Of a stretch of 64,000 nt of DNA, positions 8,393 to 17,955 are shown piece after piece (the first letter of the stretch is position 1; every line of letters begins with the position of its first letter). Location: positions 62,001 through 126,000 of the forward strand of contig CAZGQM010000008.1 of the NCBI GenBank assembly GCA_964528055.1, read 5' to 3'. The translations under genes and the position numbers were made by a program. The notes beneath the pieces were generated by a model. That model worked only from the letters and a program-made list of their open reading frames with translations, ran no database searches and had not been told where the DNA came from. The stretch is from Geoanaerobacter sp964528055 (GTDB lineage: Bacteria > Desulfobacterota > Desulfuromonadia > Geobacterales > DSM-12255).

Positions 8393-8938
8393 ATGGGGCC
8401 AGTGCCGCCACTTGAGCCGGAGACATCAGAGTTCCTAAGACTACTCGATATTGACCCGCACGAACGTCTAAGCCTGCTGGAAAAAGAGGTAGAGGGGCTT
8501 CATCCTGATCTGCTTCTTTCCAAAGGACTTGAAGCTCTCGGAAACAACGACTCCCTTATGGCGTTGGTTTGCCTGGAAAGGGCTGCTAAGCATCTAGACA
8601 CACCTGAGCTCGCATCCAATCTGGGATTTTGCCTTGCAAAGGAACATAATCAGTTCGAACGGGCCATTGCCCTGTGCCGATCTGCAATTGAAAGGGATCC
8701 GGAAAACACGCGCCATTATCTGAATCTGGGCAGGATATACCTCATGAAAGGGAAGAAGGGGGAGGCTCTCGATATTTATTATGAGGGGCTTCACCACGGG
8801 AAAGACCCGGAGATTTCCAGAGACATACAACTCGTAGGGATGCGTCGCAGACCCATTATTCCTCTTCTGCATCGCGAGCATTTACTCAATAGATCTCTCG
8901 GCTATATCCTCGCCAGGCTAAAGAATCGCAAAAAATAA
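8393..8938 (+). CDS. TPR-repeat protein
   Basis: A 181-residue protein. The second ATG (8393) is chosen because AAGGAG lies six bases upstream; the longer frame from 8336 has no such site and a TATGATAAT promoter-like box falls within it. Residues about 60-150 contain two to three tetratricopeptide units (for example ALVCLERAAKHL, AIALCRSAIERDPENTRHYL, ALDIYYEGL). TPR units usually hold protein partners; the partner is unknown. No signal peptide is seen, so it is cytoplasmic. It may be cotranscribed with the following secreted/membrane protein. Confidence 0.75.
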   Translation: MGPVPPLEPETSEFLRLLDIDPHERLSLLEKEVEGLHPDLLLSKGLEALGNNDSLMALVCLERAAKHLDTPELASNLGFCLAKEHNQFERAIALCRSAIERDPENTRHYLNLGRIYLMKGKKGEALDIYYEGLHHGKDPEISRDIQLVGMRRRPIIPLLHREHLLNRSLGYILARLKNRKK

Positions 8939-9044
8939 CTGCCGCCGGGCACTCTGTTAAACGCAATCACCAGGAGAGAAGGATAGTTATGCTCATTCTA
9001 TTTCGTTGCATCACCGGGGTGAACTCTGCACTGAAGGGGGAGAT

Positions 9045-9893
9045 ATGAATGCGTACCGAATTCCCGTAATAGCCGTATGTTTCTGGTTGGCCCTGCAGGG
9101 GGTCGGCTTTGCCAAGTCTGTCTATCTCAACGACGGAGGGAGAGTTGAGTGTGAATCGTTCTGGAGAAAAGGGGACCAGGTCTTTGTCAAGGTTAATCGT
9201 GATGTGGTAGTCCAGTTCGACAGGGTCGAAATAGATTTCAAGAAGACATTTCGGTCGGCAGATAACCGCAAGGGAGTCATCCCGTCTCACACAAAAGAGA
9301 TAGCCGTAAGCGGGACACCCGAGAAGACACCTGCAGCGACGTCAGCCAGGCAATCACTCCCGCAACCGAAACAGGTATCCAAGCCTACTTCGCAGAGTGC
9401 CGGGGCTCAAGAGCCGAAAGGGATAGCGAGCACAAAGGCTAATGCCCCCCCGGCCGCACCTCAGACCGAGACAGCTCCCTCAATTCCTGCTCCCAAACGC
9501 ATTTTGGTGCAAAGAGCCCCGAAGGTGAATCCCCAAGCGGTACCTGCACCATCTCCTGGTATACCGATGCTCCCCCTGCTGGCTGGATTGGCGCTACTCC
9601 TTCTGCTGGTTATGGCGAACTGGAAGATCTTTGAAAAGGGAGGAGAGGCAGGCTGGAAATGCCTGATCCCGATCTATAATCTCTACATATTGATAAAAAT
9701 TGCCGGAAAGCCTGGCTGGTGGCTGCTCCTCACCTTGCTACCGCTCGTTGGAATCGCAATCCTACTCATGATCATGATCGCCCTGGCTGAAAGGTTTGGC
9801 AAAGGGGCTCTGTTCGGAGTCGGGCTGTTTCTGCTCGGATTTATCTTCTTTCCGCTGCTCGCCTTTGATGGGTCAGAGTACACTGCTGCATGA
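9045..9893 (+). CDS. Secreted/membrane protein with a DUF5684-like C-terminus
   Basis: A 282-residue protein starting at the ATG after GGGGGAGAT (a longer frame from 9006 lacks a site). It has a signal peptide (about 1-21), then a short beta-type domain reading KSVYLNDGGRVECESFW. A low-complexity linker rich in A, P, K and T follows (about 85-165). The C-terminal part has three or four membrane helices, including GWKCLIPIYNLYILIKIAGK and PGWWLLLTLLPLVG, as in DUF5684 proteins. Function is unknown. A strong terminator lies 85 bases downstream. Confidence 0.7.
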   Translation: MNAYRIPVIAVCFWLALQGVGFAKSVYLNDGGRVECESFWRKGDQVFVKVNRDVVVQFDRVEIDFKKTFRSADNRKGVIPSHTKEIAVSGTPEKTPAATSARQSLPQPKQVSKPTSQSAGAQEPKGIASTKANAPPAAPQTETAPSIPAPKRILVQRAPKVNPQAVPAPSPGIPMLPLLAGLALLLLLVMANWKIFEKGGEAGWKCLIPIYNLYILIKIAGKPGWWLLLTLLPLVGIAILLMIMIALAERFGKGALFGVGLFLLGFIFFPLLAFDGSEYTAA

Positions 9894-9978
9894 TAGGCGG
9901 CGAAGATTCTCGATTTAGAAGGAGACTGGAAGTTACATTTCCCCCATTAATGTAAGGTAAGTACGAAAATTTCCTCAC

Positions 9979-10014
9979 ATAAAGGCCTCACGAATTTTTC
10001 GCGAGGCCTTTATT
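9979..10014. terminator. Intrinsic terminator
   Basis: The near-perfect stem AAAGGCCTCaCGAA / TTCGcGAGGCCTTT with a short T-rich loop, flanked by A- and T-rich bases, ends the 8393-9893 transcript. Confidence 0.75.
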
Positions 10015-10104
10015 GTAAGCTGCTGCGGGACGTCACAACTACTGTTGATTACCGATCTTCTATATGGTCAGTAATCGCTTTTTCAGATACACTACCCGTC
10101 AAAC

Positions 10105-10158
10105 GGTAAGAAACTGTAAGCATTAACTTCTTATATTTATCCCATAATGCAATATAAT
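10105..10158 (+). promoter_or_regulatory. Promoter region of the regulator/kinase operon with phased GTAAG repeats
   Basis: GGTAAG (10105-10110) and TGTAAG (10115-10120) are direct repeats exactly 10 bases apart, in the manner of OmpR/PhoB-family binding boxes. A perfect TATAAT (10153-10158) follows at a distance that puts the repeats just upstream of the -35 region, which itself is poor. That arrangement fits activation by the OmpR-type regulator encoded next. Very similar repeats occur before the chemoreceptor at 12831-12866. Confidence 0.5.
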
Positions 10159-10211
10159 CCGCTTCAATATTCTACATTACATCAAGCCATGAAAGTGGGG
10201 AGTCCCAGGAG

Positions 10212-10937
10212 ATGAAAGGTAAGCAAGCTCCTTTATTGCAGCCTCTTGACTTAATCGTTGTTGAGGATGATCTTGAACTGAGGGACATTTTGGTTTCCGG
10301 CTTGACTATTTTCAACCACCATGTTCGTGGTGTCAGCTGCGGGAGAGCGCTCGATACCGCATTGGCCGAATCTCCCGCAGATATAGTTATCCTTGATCTG
10401 GGTCTTCCGTATGAGGATGGTATCGACATATCAACCAGGCTGCGGAGAGACTACAACTGCGGAATTGTGATGATAACGGCCAGAGGCAAGCTGGATGAGC
10501 GTGTCAACGGGCTTGAGGCAGGTGCTGACCTCTACTTTGTCAAACCGGTCGATATCCGCGAGCTTGAGGCCGCACTCCGAAGCCTTGCTAGACGCATGTT
10601 TGATGTTACTCAATCGGCCTGGCGCTTTAACCCACAGACCTCGAAACTTACAACCCCCTTTGGCATAGACGTACTGCTTACGGCCCATGAATGCATTCTT
10701 GTAAGAAAACTTCTGGAGACCCCCGGAGAGAACGTCTCTCGGAGTGAAATATTCAAAGCCCTCATGCAAAACGACGATCTTTATGCGGACAAACGACTTG
10801 AAACAATGATCAGCCGGTTGCGAGCAAAGATTCGTGCGTTGGATTCCCAATCCGTACTGCCGGTACGCGCACGTCATAACCTGGGATATGCATTTCTGGG
10901 TGAGGTTGATCAGCCAGTTGCCAGAGGATGGAAATGA
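10212..10937 (+). CDS. OmpR/PhoB-family response regulator
   Basis: A 241-residue protein with an N-terminal receiver domain (about 13-125; acidic pair EDD, phospho-acceptor D62 in ILDLGLPYEDG, K near 110 in VKPVD). A winged-helix DNA-binding domain follows (about 140-230; LTAHECILVRKLLE and the recognition-helix region LETMISRLRAKI). It overlaps the following sensor kinase gene, its likely partner. An AGGAG directly abuts the ATG, which is closer than usual; no better in-frame start was found. Confidence 0.9.
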   Translation: MKGKQAPLLQPLDLIVVEDDLELRDILVSGLTIFNHHVRGVSCGRALDTALAESPADIVILDLGLPYEDGIDISTRLRRDYNCGIVMITARGKLDERVNGLEAGADLYFVKPVDIRELEAALRSLARRMFDVTQSAWRFNPQTSKLTTPFGIDVLLTAHECILVRKLLETPGENVSRSEIFKALMQNDDLYADKRLETMISRLRAKIRALDSQSVLPVRARHNLGYAFLGEVDQPVARGWK

Positions 10938-12781
10938 TGGAACTTCGTCGAAAGACCGATTCTGATGTCATGTTCAGTGACATCCTCGGCCTTATGGATC
11001 TTATGCCTGTAGGGATCCGTTGGGTGAACCAGGATGGCGGGTGTGAATATCTGAACCGGACGTTCGTCGAAATGTTTGGCTATTCCCTGCAGGAGATACA
11101 CTCCATTGATGACTGGTTCATGCTCGCCTATCCCGACCCGGACTACAGAAGTGAGATATCCGGGTGGCACCAAGAAAGGGTTTCAACGCTTGAATCGGGA
11201 TTAACGCCACCTTCTCTTAAAGCAAATATTACTTGCAAGGACGGCACCATCAAGAAGGTGGTCATAACCACCCATATCGCATTGGGACGGTTAATAGCCA
11301 TTTACACCGACATTACCGAGCTAGCCAAGTTCGAGGATCAAAATCTTGAGATAGAAAAAATGTTCCGCCTTACCTTTGAGGGGGCAAGGGATGCCATTTT
11401 CTGGACCAATGCAGGGTCCGGGATTCTGGTAAACTGCAACAGGGCGGCTGAGGAGATGATTGAAGCGCCACGCACCGAAATCATCGGCAAACACTTTACA
11501 TCCCTGCATCCTCCCGATACGAAAGAAAAGATCATCGCGCTTTTTGAGAAGTCAGCGGCAATACCAGAACCGCGGGAAGACATTGAGGCAGAGGTCCTCC
11601 GCAGAAGCGGCAAAAGGCTTCCTGTGCTTATCAGGAGTTCAAACACAAAAATTGGCGATACATGCATTGCTCAGGGGATATTCCTCGATGTTTCCCGTCG
11701 TAAACGTGCGGAAGATGCCCTTCGAAAGAGCGAAGCTCGCTCTCGTGCAATGATTGAGGCCTTTGACGGGCTCATGTATATCTGCTCACAGGAGCGGAAA
11801 ATAGAGTTCATGAACAGGCAGATGATCGACCGAATCGGTTACGATGCTACAGGTGAACTCTGTTACAAGGCTCTGCACAAATTCGAATCTGTCTGCCCCT
11901 GGTGCATCCACGATCGGGTATTCAAGGGGGAAAAGGTCCAATCGAATTTCCAGAGTCCCAAGGATGGCCGTTGGTATCACATATCCAGCAACCCAATCAA
12001 GGACACCAAGGGAATTATCTCAAAGCAGGTGATGATAACCAACATAACCGACCGCAAACTGGCGGAACAGAATCATATAGCACTTGAAGCCCAGAAATCG
12101 CTCAATGAAGAGCAGCGCCAGTTTCTTGGGCTGCTTTCTCACGAGATACGCACCCCTCTGGCGGTCATTGATGGTGCCGCACAGTTGCTACACCTCACCT
12201 CCACCCGCGAATCCTCCGCCTACACGCAGGCAGAGAGAATAAGGGGTGGAGTCTTGAGGCTGAGCAACCTCATTGACAGCTGCCTTACCGATGAACGGCT
12301 TTCCACCGGAGGATGGCAACCGGATATGCGAAAGCATGACCTCGGCTTGATCGTAAAGAGTGCACCCGAACATGCACGATCTTTAATACGCAAACATGTA
12401 GTAGTGACCGATCTTTCCCGGCTCCCCGATCAGTTCGTATGTGACGCTGTTCTTATTAAGGTCATGATGGGGAATCTCTTTGATAATGCAGTCAAATATT
12501 CGCCTGACGGCGGTCAAATCACTCTCCGTGGCAATATTCTCGACAATGGCGTAATATGTATAGAGGTTTCCGACGAGGGTATCGGCATCCCACCTGACCA
12601 GTTGGAAACTATCTTCAAACGCTTCTACCGGACCCGGCAGATATCGGGCGTAGTCGGTGCAGGGCTTGGACTTCACCTTGTAAAGAAAATTGCCGAGCTA
12701 CATGGCGGAGATGTCACCTGCCAGAGCATCCTTGGCGCCGGAACAACATTTTCAGTTACCCTGAATCCTCAGCTACCATAA
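10928..12781 (+). CDS. PAS-domain sensor histidine kinase
   Basis: A 617-residue, apparently soluble kinase with three PAS-like domains (about 15-120, 145-255 and 270-385), a HisKA domain with the phospho-acceptor in LLSHEIRTPLA (H405) and an HATPase domain (about 500-615) with N, G1 and G2 boxes (NLFDNAVKYS, DEGIGIP, GAGLGLHL). The third PAS has a C...CPWC cysteine cluster that could bind metal or sense redox. The ATG at 10934 has better AGAGG spacing than the one at 10928 and overlaps the regulator stop as ATGA; both start choices give the same protein apart from two residues. Confidence 0.9.
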   Translation: MEMMELRRKTDSDVMFSDILGLMDLMPVGIRWVNQDGGCEYLNRTFVEMFGYSLQEIHSIDDWFMLAYPDPDYRSEISGWHQERVSTLESGLTPPSLKANITCKDGTIKKVVITTHIALGRLIAIYTDITELAKFEDQNLEIEKMFRLTFEGARDAIFWTNAGSGILVNCNRAAEEMIEAPRTEIIGKHFTSLHPPDTKEKIIALFEKSAAIPEPREDIEAEVLRRSGKRLPVLIRSSNTKIGDTCIAQGIFLDVSRRKRAEDALRKSEARSRAMIEAFDGLMYICSQERKIEFMNRQMIDRIGYDATGELCYKALHKFESVCPWCIHDRVFKGEKVQSNFQSPKDGRWYHISSNPIKDTKGIISKQVMITNITDRKLAEQNHIALEAQKSLNEEQRQFLGLLSHEIRTPLAVIDGAAQLLHLTSTRESSAYTQAERIRGGVLRLSNLIDSCLTDERLSTGGWQPDMRKHDLGLIVKSAPEHARSLIRKHVVVTDLSRLPDQFVCDAVLIKVMMGNLFDNAVKYSPDGGQITLRGNILDNGVICIEVSDEGIGIPPDQLETIFKRFYRTRQISGVVGAGLGLHLVKKIAELHGGDVTCQSILGAGTTFSVTLNPQLP

Positions 12782-12830
12782 TTGCCGCCACACGTAAGCA
12801 CCCCTATCAAAAACACCATTACCAGTACAC

Positions 12831-12866
12831 CGTAAGAATTAGTCAGATTGTGTAAGAAAGTGTAAT
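12831..12866 (+). promoter_or_regulatory. Phased GTAAG repeats before the chemoreceptor gene
   Basis: Four 10-base units in a row, beginning CGTAAG, AGTCAG, TGTAAG and TGTAAT (12831, 12841, 12851, 12861), share a GTAAG-like core on one helical face; another CGTAAG sits at 12793. The same arrangement precedes the OmpR-type regulator at 10105, so that regulator is the likely binder. Binding itself is inferred. Confidence 0.5.
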
Positions 12867-12966
12867 TAGCCAAAGCTTAATCCGATGGTACCATTTGCCA
12901 TGACAGGCAGTTTTCTCTTGTTTATTAGATAGAAACGCCTGACCAAAGACCATTGGGAGAGATAAA

Positions 12967-14619
12967 ATGTTCAGCAATCTTCGTATCGGTACCCGCCTTC
13001 TTATACTGATCGCGGTCTTTTCAACCGCCCTTGTGGCAGTCGGTGCCGCAGGGCTCGTAAGCCTGAAACATGCAAACCATGCTATTGAACTGGCTGACGA
13101 AGGACAGGCTCACATTGCCATGTTGTCCGACATGGACAAGCAGTTCCTCCAGATTCGACTGAATATCGTGTATATGCTTGCACTCAACGATCATGCACGG
13201 TTGAAGGAAAAAGCAGATGACATCGCCAAGCGGGCCGAGAAGATCAGAGAAACTATCGCAAAGCTTTCTAAGGCCAATCTTGGTCAGAAAGAGAATGATC
13301 TTCTGAAGGAGTTCAGTGACGGGTTTGAGAAATATTATGCCGGAGGACTTAAGCTTGCAGAACTGGCACAGAAAGCAGCTATTTCCGGCAACCCGGGAGA
13401 CAAATCAGAGGCTCTCAATTTCGCAACCAGTTCAGTTGCTCCGCTCTATACAAAGCCAGGAGAGACGGTTTCATCGATCGTAGCCTATAATTTGCAGGAA
13501 GCCGAATTATCCTATAAAAAGAGCACCTCAGAGTACCACACCACCTTTGCATTCATGCTCACCCTCATACTTGCTGCAATTCTCACAGGGGTAGTTTTCG
13601 GAGTAATCATATCACGCTCCTGCACCAAGCCCCTTACAAGGATGCTGCAGATGCTGCGCGATATCGCTAGCGGTGAAGGAGATCTCACCAAGCGCCTCGA
13701 ATTCTCGGGAAAAGATGAGATATCCGAAGTAGCGATGGCATTCAACAGCTTTGTTGAGAAACTCCACGGAATCATCTACAAGGTCGCTCAAAACTCTACC
13801 CAGGTAGCATCTGCGGCTATCCAGCTCTCCGCAACCTCCCAGCAGATGGCTACCGGTTCAGAAGAGATGGCAACGCAGACACATACCGTTGCAACAGCAG
13901 GTGAAGAGATGGCTGCGACTTCCGGCGACATCGCACGAAACTGCCTGATGGCTGCACAGGGGTCTGAGCAGGCGAATACCGTGGCATTGAACGGAGCAAG
14001 CGTAGTTGAGCATTCCATCGAGATCATGTCACATATCGCAGACAGGGTCATGCGGACTGCGAAGACTATAGAGAGCCTTGGAAGCCGCTCGGACCAGATC
14101 GGAGAAATCGTAGGCACGATACAGGATATCGCTGACCAGACAAACCTGCTTGCCCTGAATGCAGCTATTGAAGCTGCCCGTGCTGGTGAGCAGGGTCGTG
14201 GATTTGCTGTCGTGGCAGACGAGGTAAGGGCCCTTGCGGAAAGAACCACCAAGGCAACCCGCGAGATAGGCGACATGATACGTGCAATCCAGAAAGAGAC
14301 AAAGGAAGCGGTCATCGAGATGGAGGAAGGGGTGCATCAGGTGGAGAGAGGAACAACCGAGGCCGCCAGGTCCAATGAGGCGTTGCAGGAGATACTCGGC
14401 CAGATAAATGCGGTCAATACGCAGGTAAGCCAGATAGCAACTGCAGCAGAAGAACAGACAGCAACTACCAATGAGATTAACAGCAACATCCAGCAGATTA
14501 CTGTCGGAGTCGGCGAGACTGCAAAAGGTGCGCATGAGTCTGCTCAGGCGGCAGAGCAGCTTTCAAGACTGTCAGAAGAGCTTAACGCACTGGTTTCACA
14601 GTTCAAGCTTGCAGCATGA
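12967..14619 (+). CDS. Methyl-accepting chemotaxis protein
   Basis: A 550-residue chemoreceptor. A membrane helix (about 10-32) and a second one (about 192-214) bracket a helical periplasmic four-helix-bundle sensor domain. A HAMP domain (about 215-268) and the cytoplasmic signalling domain follow, with the hairpin tip IADQTNLLALNAAIEAARAG near 395. No CheR-docking pentapeptide is seen at the end (SQFKLAA). It is monocistronic, follows the regulator/kinase pair and shares their upstream repeats, so the pair may set its expression. Ligand unknown. Confidence 0.93.
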   Translation: MFSNLRIGTRLLILIAVFSTALVAVGAAGLVSLKHANHAIELADEGQAHIAMLSDMDKQFLQIRLNIVYMLALNDHARLKEKADDIAKRAEKIRETIAKLSKANLGQKENDLLKEFSDGFEKYYAGGLKLAELAQKAAISGNPGDKSEALNFATSSVAPLYTKPGETVSSIVAYNLQEAELSYKKSTSEYHTTFAFMLTLILAAILTGVVFGVIISRSCTKPLTRMLQMLRDIASGEGDLTKRLEFSGKDEISEVAMAFNSFVEKLHGIIYKVAQNSTQVASAAIQLSATSQQMATGSEEMATQTHTVATAGEEMAATSGDIARNCLMAAQGSEQANTVALNGASVVEHSIEIMSHIADRVMRTAKTIESLGSRSDQIGEIVGTIQDIADQTNLLALNAAIEAARAGEQGRGFAVVADEVRALAERTTKATREIGDMIRAIQKETKEAVIEMEEGVHQVERGTTEAARSNEALQEILGQINAVNTQVSQIATAAEEQTATTNEINSNIQQITVGVGETAKGAHESAQAAEQLSRLSEELNALVSQFKLAA

Positions 14620-14701
14620 TGAACAGGTACCACTCTCTATCCAAGTTGCCATAGGATGGGTATTGATGCGGCAGCGATAGATCTCCATTTTGTCTGAATT
14701 T

Positions 14702-14729
14702 TGAAGGGTGGCCAATGAGCCACCCTTCA
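14702..14729 (+). terminator. Hairpin downstream of the chemoreceptor gene
   Basis: TGAAGGGTGGC / GCCACCCTTCA is a perfect 11-bp stem with a 6-base loop, 83 bases after the chemoreceptor stop. The following bases are only moderately T-rich, so termination may be partial. Confidence 0.55.
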
Positions 14730-14766
14730 GTGCGTTACTTGCAATAAATGGCTATCCGGATATTTC

Positions 14767-17238
14767 ATGACTATTAAAAAATACATCGACTTGAAAAACG
14801 CGAACATATTTTCAAAAGTCCTCGTAATATCACTCATTATTTTAGTCAGCTGCATAAGTGTCGTTTATTTTCTTCTTATCCCTCTGTATGAAGAACAATT
14901 ATTGAATGAACGGATGGAGGCAGCCAAACGACTTGTTGATGTTGCAACATCCATAATGAACCGTCAGGAAAAACTTGTCAGACAGGGTTTTCAAAGTACT
15001 GAAGATGCACAAAAAGAGTCATTGAAAGAGCTTCGTCATCTAAGGTATGGCGTGGATGATTATTTCTGGGTTCATAATCTCGACCTTGTAATGCTAATGC
15101 ACCCTACCCATCCGGAGCTTGAGAATCAAACTCTCACTGAATATCTGGATACTTCTGGCAAAAGAGTGTTTGTCGAAATGAACCGTATTGTACTATCAAA
15201 TGGTGAAGGATTTGTTACCTACCATTGGCCTCGCCCCAACAGCACTATCCCGACATCCAAGATGTCACGAATCCAGTTATTTGAACCTTGGGGATGGGTC
15301 GTCGGGACCGGCATCTATAAAGAAGACGTGCATGCCAAAGCAGCTGAAGTCAGGCGCAAAGTACTTGAAGCCGGGCTGATACTCGTTGTGCTGGTTATCA
15401 CCTTTTCATTGTATGCTGCAAAAAAGATAAACAAACCACTTAGAGATGCTCTTCAGATTGCTTCAGATTTTGCCTGTGATGAGTCAGACGCCGTCCACTT
15501 CGAATCGATTGGAAATGACGAAACCCGGAGACTTCTACAGGTGATGCAAGGCTTGGTTTCTGACCTCAAAGAAGCTCGTAAAGCAGCAGAATCGGCAAAT
15601 CGCGCCAAAAGCGAGTTCCTTGCAAATATGAGTCATGAAATTCGTACCCCCATGAACGGGGTTATCGGGATGACAGGCCTATTGCTGGAGACAAAACTGA
15701 CCGAAGAACAACTCGAATATACTGAGATTGTCAGAAAAAGCGGCGAAAATCTTTTGGTATTGATTAACGATATTCTGGATTTCTCTAAAATTGAAGCTCG
15801 AAAACTGGAACTGGAAACACTCGATTTCGACCTGCGGGTAACGCTGGAAGATACAGCGGATATGCTTTCTGTACGCGCTTCTGAATCAGGAATAGAGCTG
15901 ATATGCCAGATAGACCCGACGGTACCTTCCTTATTGAAAGGTGACCCTGGTAGAGTGCGTCAGATTATCACCAATCTGGCTGGCAATGCCATCAAGTTTA
16001 CCCACCACGGCGACGTACTTATCAGAGCTTCGCTTGAATCGGAAGAGAAACAATTTGCGATAATCCGTTTTACTGTCAGTGATACAGGAATCGGAATACC
16101 GGAGTCAAGACTACCGGAAATCTTCAGCCCGTTTACTCAGGTAGATGGATCTACTACCAGAAAATATGGCGGAACTGGGCTGGGACTTACAATCAGTAAG
16201 CAACTTGCAGAAATGATGGGAGGCACGATCGGTGTTGAGAGTATTGAGGGTCAAGGTTCCAGTTTCTGGTTTACATCTCGTTTTGAGAAACAGCACCTTT
16301 TAGGGACTAATGCCATCCCGTCCCTACTACATGCAGATATTACCGGCATAAAGATTCTGGTAGTTGATGACAACGCCTCCAATCGACTGCTGATGACTTC
16401 CATGCTTAGCCATTGGGGTTGCCGGTGTGAAGCGGTAAAAGATGGGATGACAGCATTGAATAGTATGCGCGAGGCAATTGAGCATGACGATCCTTTCCGC
16501 ATAGCCCTGCTTGATCAACAGATGCCCGGCATAGACGGTCTAGAGCTTGGCGGGAGAATCAAGTCAGATGGCATGCTAAAAAATACAATCATGGTCATGG
16601 TTACATCAATCGGACATCGTAGCAACACAGATAACTTAAAAGAGTTGGGGTTTGCCGGATATCTATCAAAGCCTGTGCGGCAAGCGCACCTCCATGATTG
16701 CCTGCGATTGGTGCTAAGGCGTGCAGGATCAGAAGGCTCTTGCCTGTCGGGTATAGTTACAAAATACACAGTGGCAGAGGCGGCTTCACGCGGAATACGG
16801 ATTCTTCTTGTGGAAGACAATGTCGTAAATCAAAAAGTAGCTCAGAGCATACTTACTAAGCTCGGATATAAGTCGGATGTAGCAAAGAACGGTTTAGATG
16901 CCGTCAGAGCTTTGGAATTGATAAATTATGACCTGGTGCTGATGGATTGCCTGATGCCGGAACTGAATGGATATGAGGCAACTGCAATGATACGTGATAC
17001 AAACTCGCGGGTCATAAACCACGATGTCCCTATTATCGCCATGACTGCAAGCGCAATGACAGGAGACCGTGAAAAGTGCCTGGAAGCTGGGATGAATGAC
17101 TACCTGTCAAAACCGGTCAAGAAAGACGATTTGAGAGAGTCGATCAGGAAATGTATTACGCAGACAACACTCGATGAGAGTGCTGCTGCACTCTATCACC
17201 AGGAGACGATGGAATATTCCCAAATCAATGCCGACTGA
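14767..17238 (+). CDS. Hybrid histidine kinase with Cache sensor and two receiver domains
   Basis: An 823-residue kinase. Two membrane helices (about 19-41 and 201-218) flank a periplasmic single-Cache domain recognisable by YFWVHNLDLVMLMHP and WGWVVGTGIYKEDV, a type that often binds small organic acids or related ligands. HisKA contains MSHEIRTPMNGV (H290), with HATPase at about 390-510. Two receivers follow: one near 527-650 (LVVDDN, LLDQQMPG) and one near 680-800 (LLVEDN, LMDCLMPE). No Hpt domain is seen, so the phosphorelay partner must be elsewhere. The chemoreceptor upstream may share its function. Confidence 0.9.
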   Translation: MTIKKYIDLKNANIFSKVLVISLIILVSCISVVYFLLIPLYEEQLLNERMEAAKRLVDVATSIMNRQEKLVRQGFQSTEDAQKESLKELRHLRYGVDDYFWVHNLDLVMLMHPTHPELENQTLTEYLDTSGKRVFVEMNRIVLSNGEGFVTYHWPRPNSTIPTSKMSRIQLFEPWGWVVGTGIYKEDVHAKAAEVRRKVLEAGLILVVLVITFSLYAAKKINKPLRDALQIASDFACDESDAVHFESIGNDETRRLLQVMQGLVSDLKEARKAAESANRAKSEFLANMSHEIRTPMNGVIGMTGLLLETKLTEEQLEYTEIVRKSGENLLVLINDILDFSKIEARKLELETLDFDLRVTLEDTADMLSVRASESGIELICQIDPTVPSLLKGDPGRVRQIITNLAGNAIKFTHHGDVLIRASLESEEKQFAIIRFTVSDTGIGIPESRLPEIFSPFTQVDGSTTRKYGGTGLGLTISKQLAEMMGGTIGVESIEGQGSSFWFTSRFEKQHLLGTNAIPSLLHADITGIKILVVDDNASNRLLMTSMLSHWGCRCEAVKDGMTALNSMREAIEHDDPFRIALLDQQMPGIDGLELGGRIKSDGMLKNTIMVMVTSIGHRSNTDNLKELGFAGYLSKPVRQAHLHDCLRLVLRRAGSEGSCLSGIVTKYTVAEAASRGIRILLVEDNVVNQKVAQSILTKLGYKSDVAKNGLDAVRALELINYDLVLMDCLMPELNGYEATAMIRDTNSRVINHDVPIIAMTASAMTGDREKCLEAGMNDYLSKPVKKDDLRESIRKCITQTTLDESAAALYHQETMEYSQINAD

Positions 17239-17248
17239 ATACGTTACG

Positions 17249-17626
17249 TTACTTTATCACATGTTTTGCTAACACCTTTTGCAGATCATAGATGTTGACA
17301 TCACGGTTGAACTTCTTGGTCATTGGGGTTGATTCACTTCCAATCCATATATTTAACTCTGCATCGAGTTCGAAATGCCCTGCAGTTTCCACACTAAATT
17401 TAGTAATTTTGCTGTATGGCACCGAAAGATATTCAATCTTCCTACCCGTCACTCCCTGAATATTTACGAGGATTAGCCTTTTACTAGTGAATATGAAAGT
17501 ATCACGAATAACTTGAAATCCTACCTCGACCGTCTCACCGTCAACAAGTAATTGCTCATACTCTGACTGCAATTTATTTACGCCAACTACTCCCGCATTT
17601 CCCAACAAGCCAGACAGAAGCCCCAT
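17249..17626 (-). CDS. Bacterial PH-domain protein
   Basis: A 125-residue protein, taken from the ATG at 17626, which has AAGGAG six bases upstream; the longer frame from 17659 lacks a site. After a short hydrophobic start (MGLLSGLLGNAGVVGV) the body fits the bPH_1 fold, with FIFTSKRLILVN and YSKITKFSVETAGHFELD as the strand/turn signatures. Related proteins are common and mostly uncharacterised; lipid binding is not established. It converges with the hybrid kinase gene. Confidence 0.7.
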   Translation of the reverse strand: MGLLSGLLGNAGVVGVNKLQSEYEQLLVDGETVEVGFQVIRDTFIFTSKRLILVNIQGVTGRKIEYLSVPYSKITKFSVETAGHFELDAELNIWIGSESTPMTKKFNRDVNIYDLQKVLAKHVIK

Positions 17627-17885
17627 GCAATTCTCCTTAACGTCAAACGTATGTACCATTGAAGCAGTTCTTCACAGGTCATCATCTGCTCACAAACTCT
17701 TAAATCATACTCCTAATAAATTTTAAAAAACAGACTGTTATTTTATCCCTGCAGAGGATAAAGTTGATTCAGTTGAATTAACGTACCGACCAAAAGGAGG
17801 ATGAATCTATAGATACTATCGATACTCCGCCACAAAATAACCGTTACAGGAAAGTAGCATCACACCGGAGGTAAAGAGAGCCGGT

Positions 17886-17939
17886 ATGTTCGATGAAATC
17901 GAACTCAAAGCAGAATGGATGAAGAACCCCACCAGATAA
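17886..17939 (+). CDS. Possible 17-residue peptide ending in a terminator
   Basis: ATG at 17886 opens a short frame reading MFDEIELKAEWMKNPTR, closed by TAA inside the hairpin at 17925-17955. GGAGG lies at 17867-17871, 14 bases away, longer than ideal. The rest of 17627-18104 shows no other gene. It might be a small peptide, an expressed leader or the tail of a lost gene; low certainty. Confidence 0.25.
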   Translation: MFDEIELKAEWMKNPTR

Positions 17940-17955
17940 ATTTATTGGTGGGGTT
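17925..17955. terminator. Intrinsic terminator between the PH-domain gene and rtcB
   Basis: AACCCCACCA / TGGTGGGGTT forms a perfect 10-bp stem followed on the plus strand by TTTC. It closes any transcript entering from 17.6 kb before rtcB begins. Confidence 0.7.
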
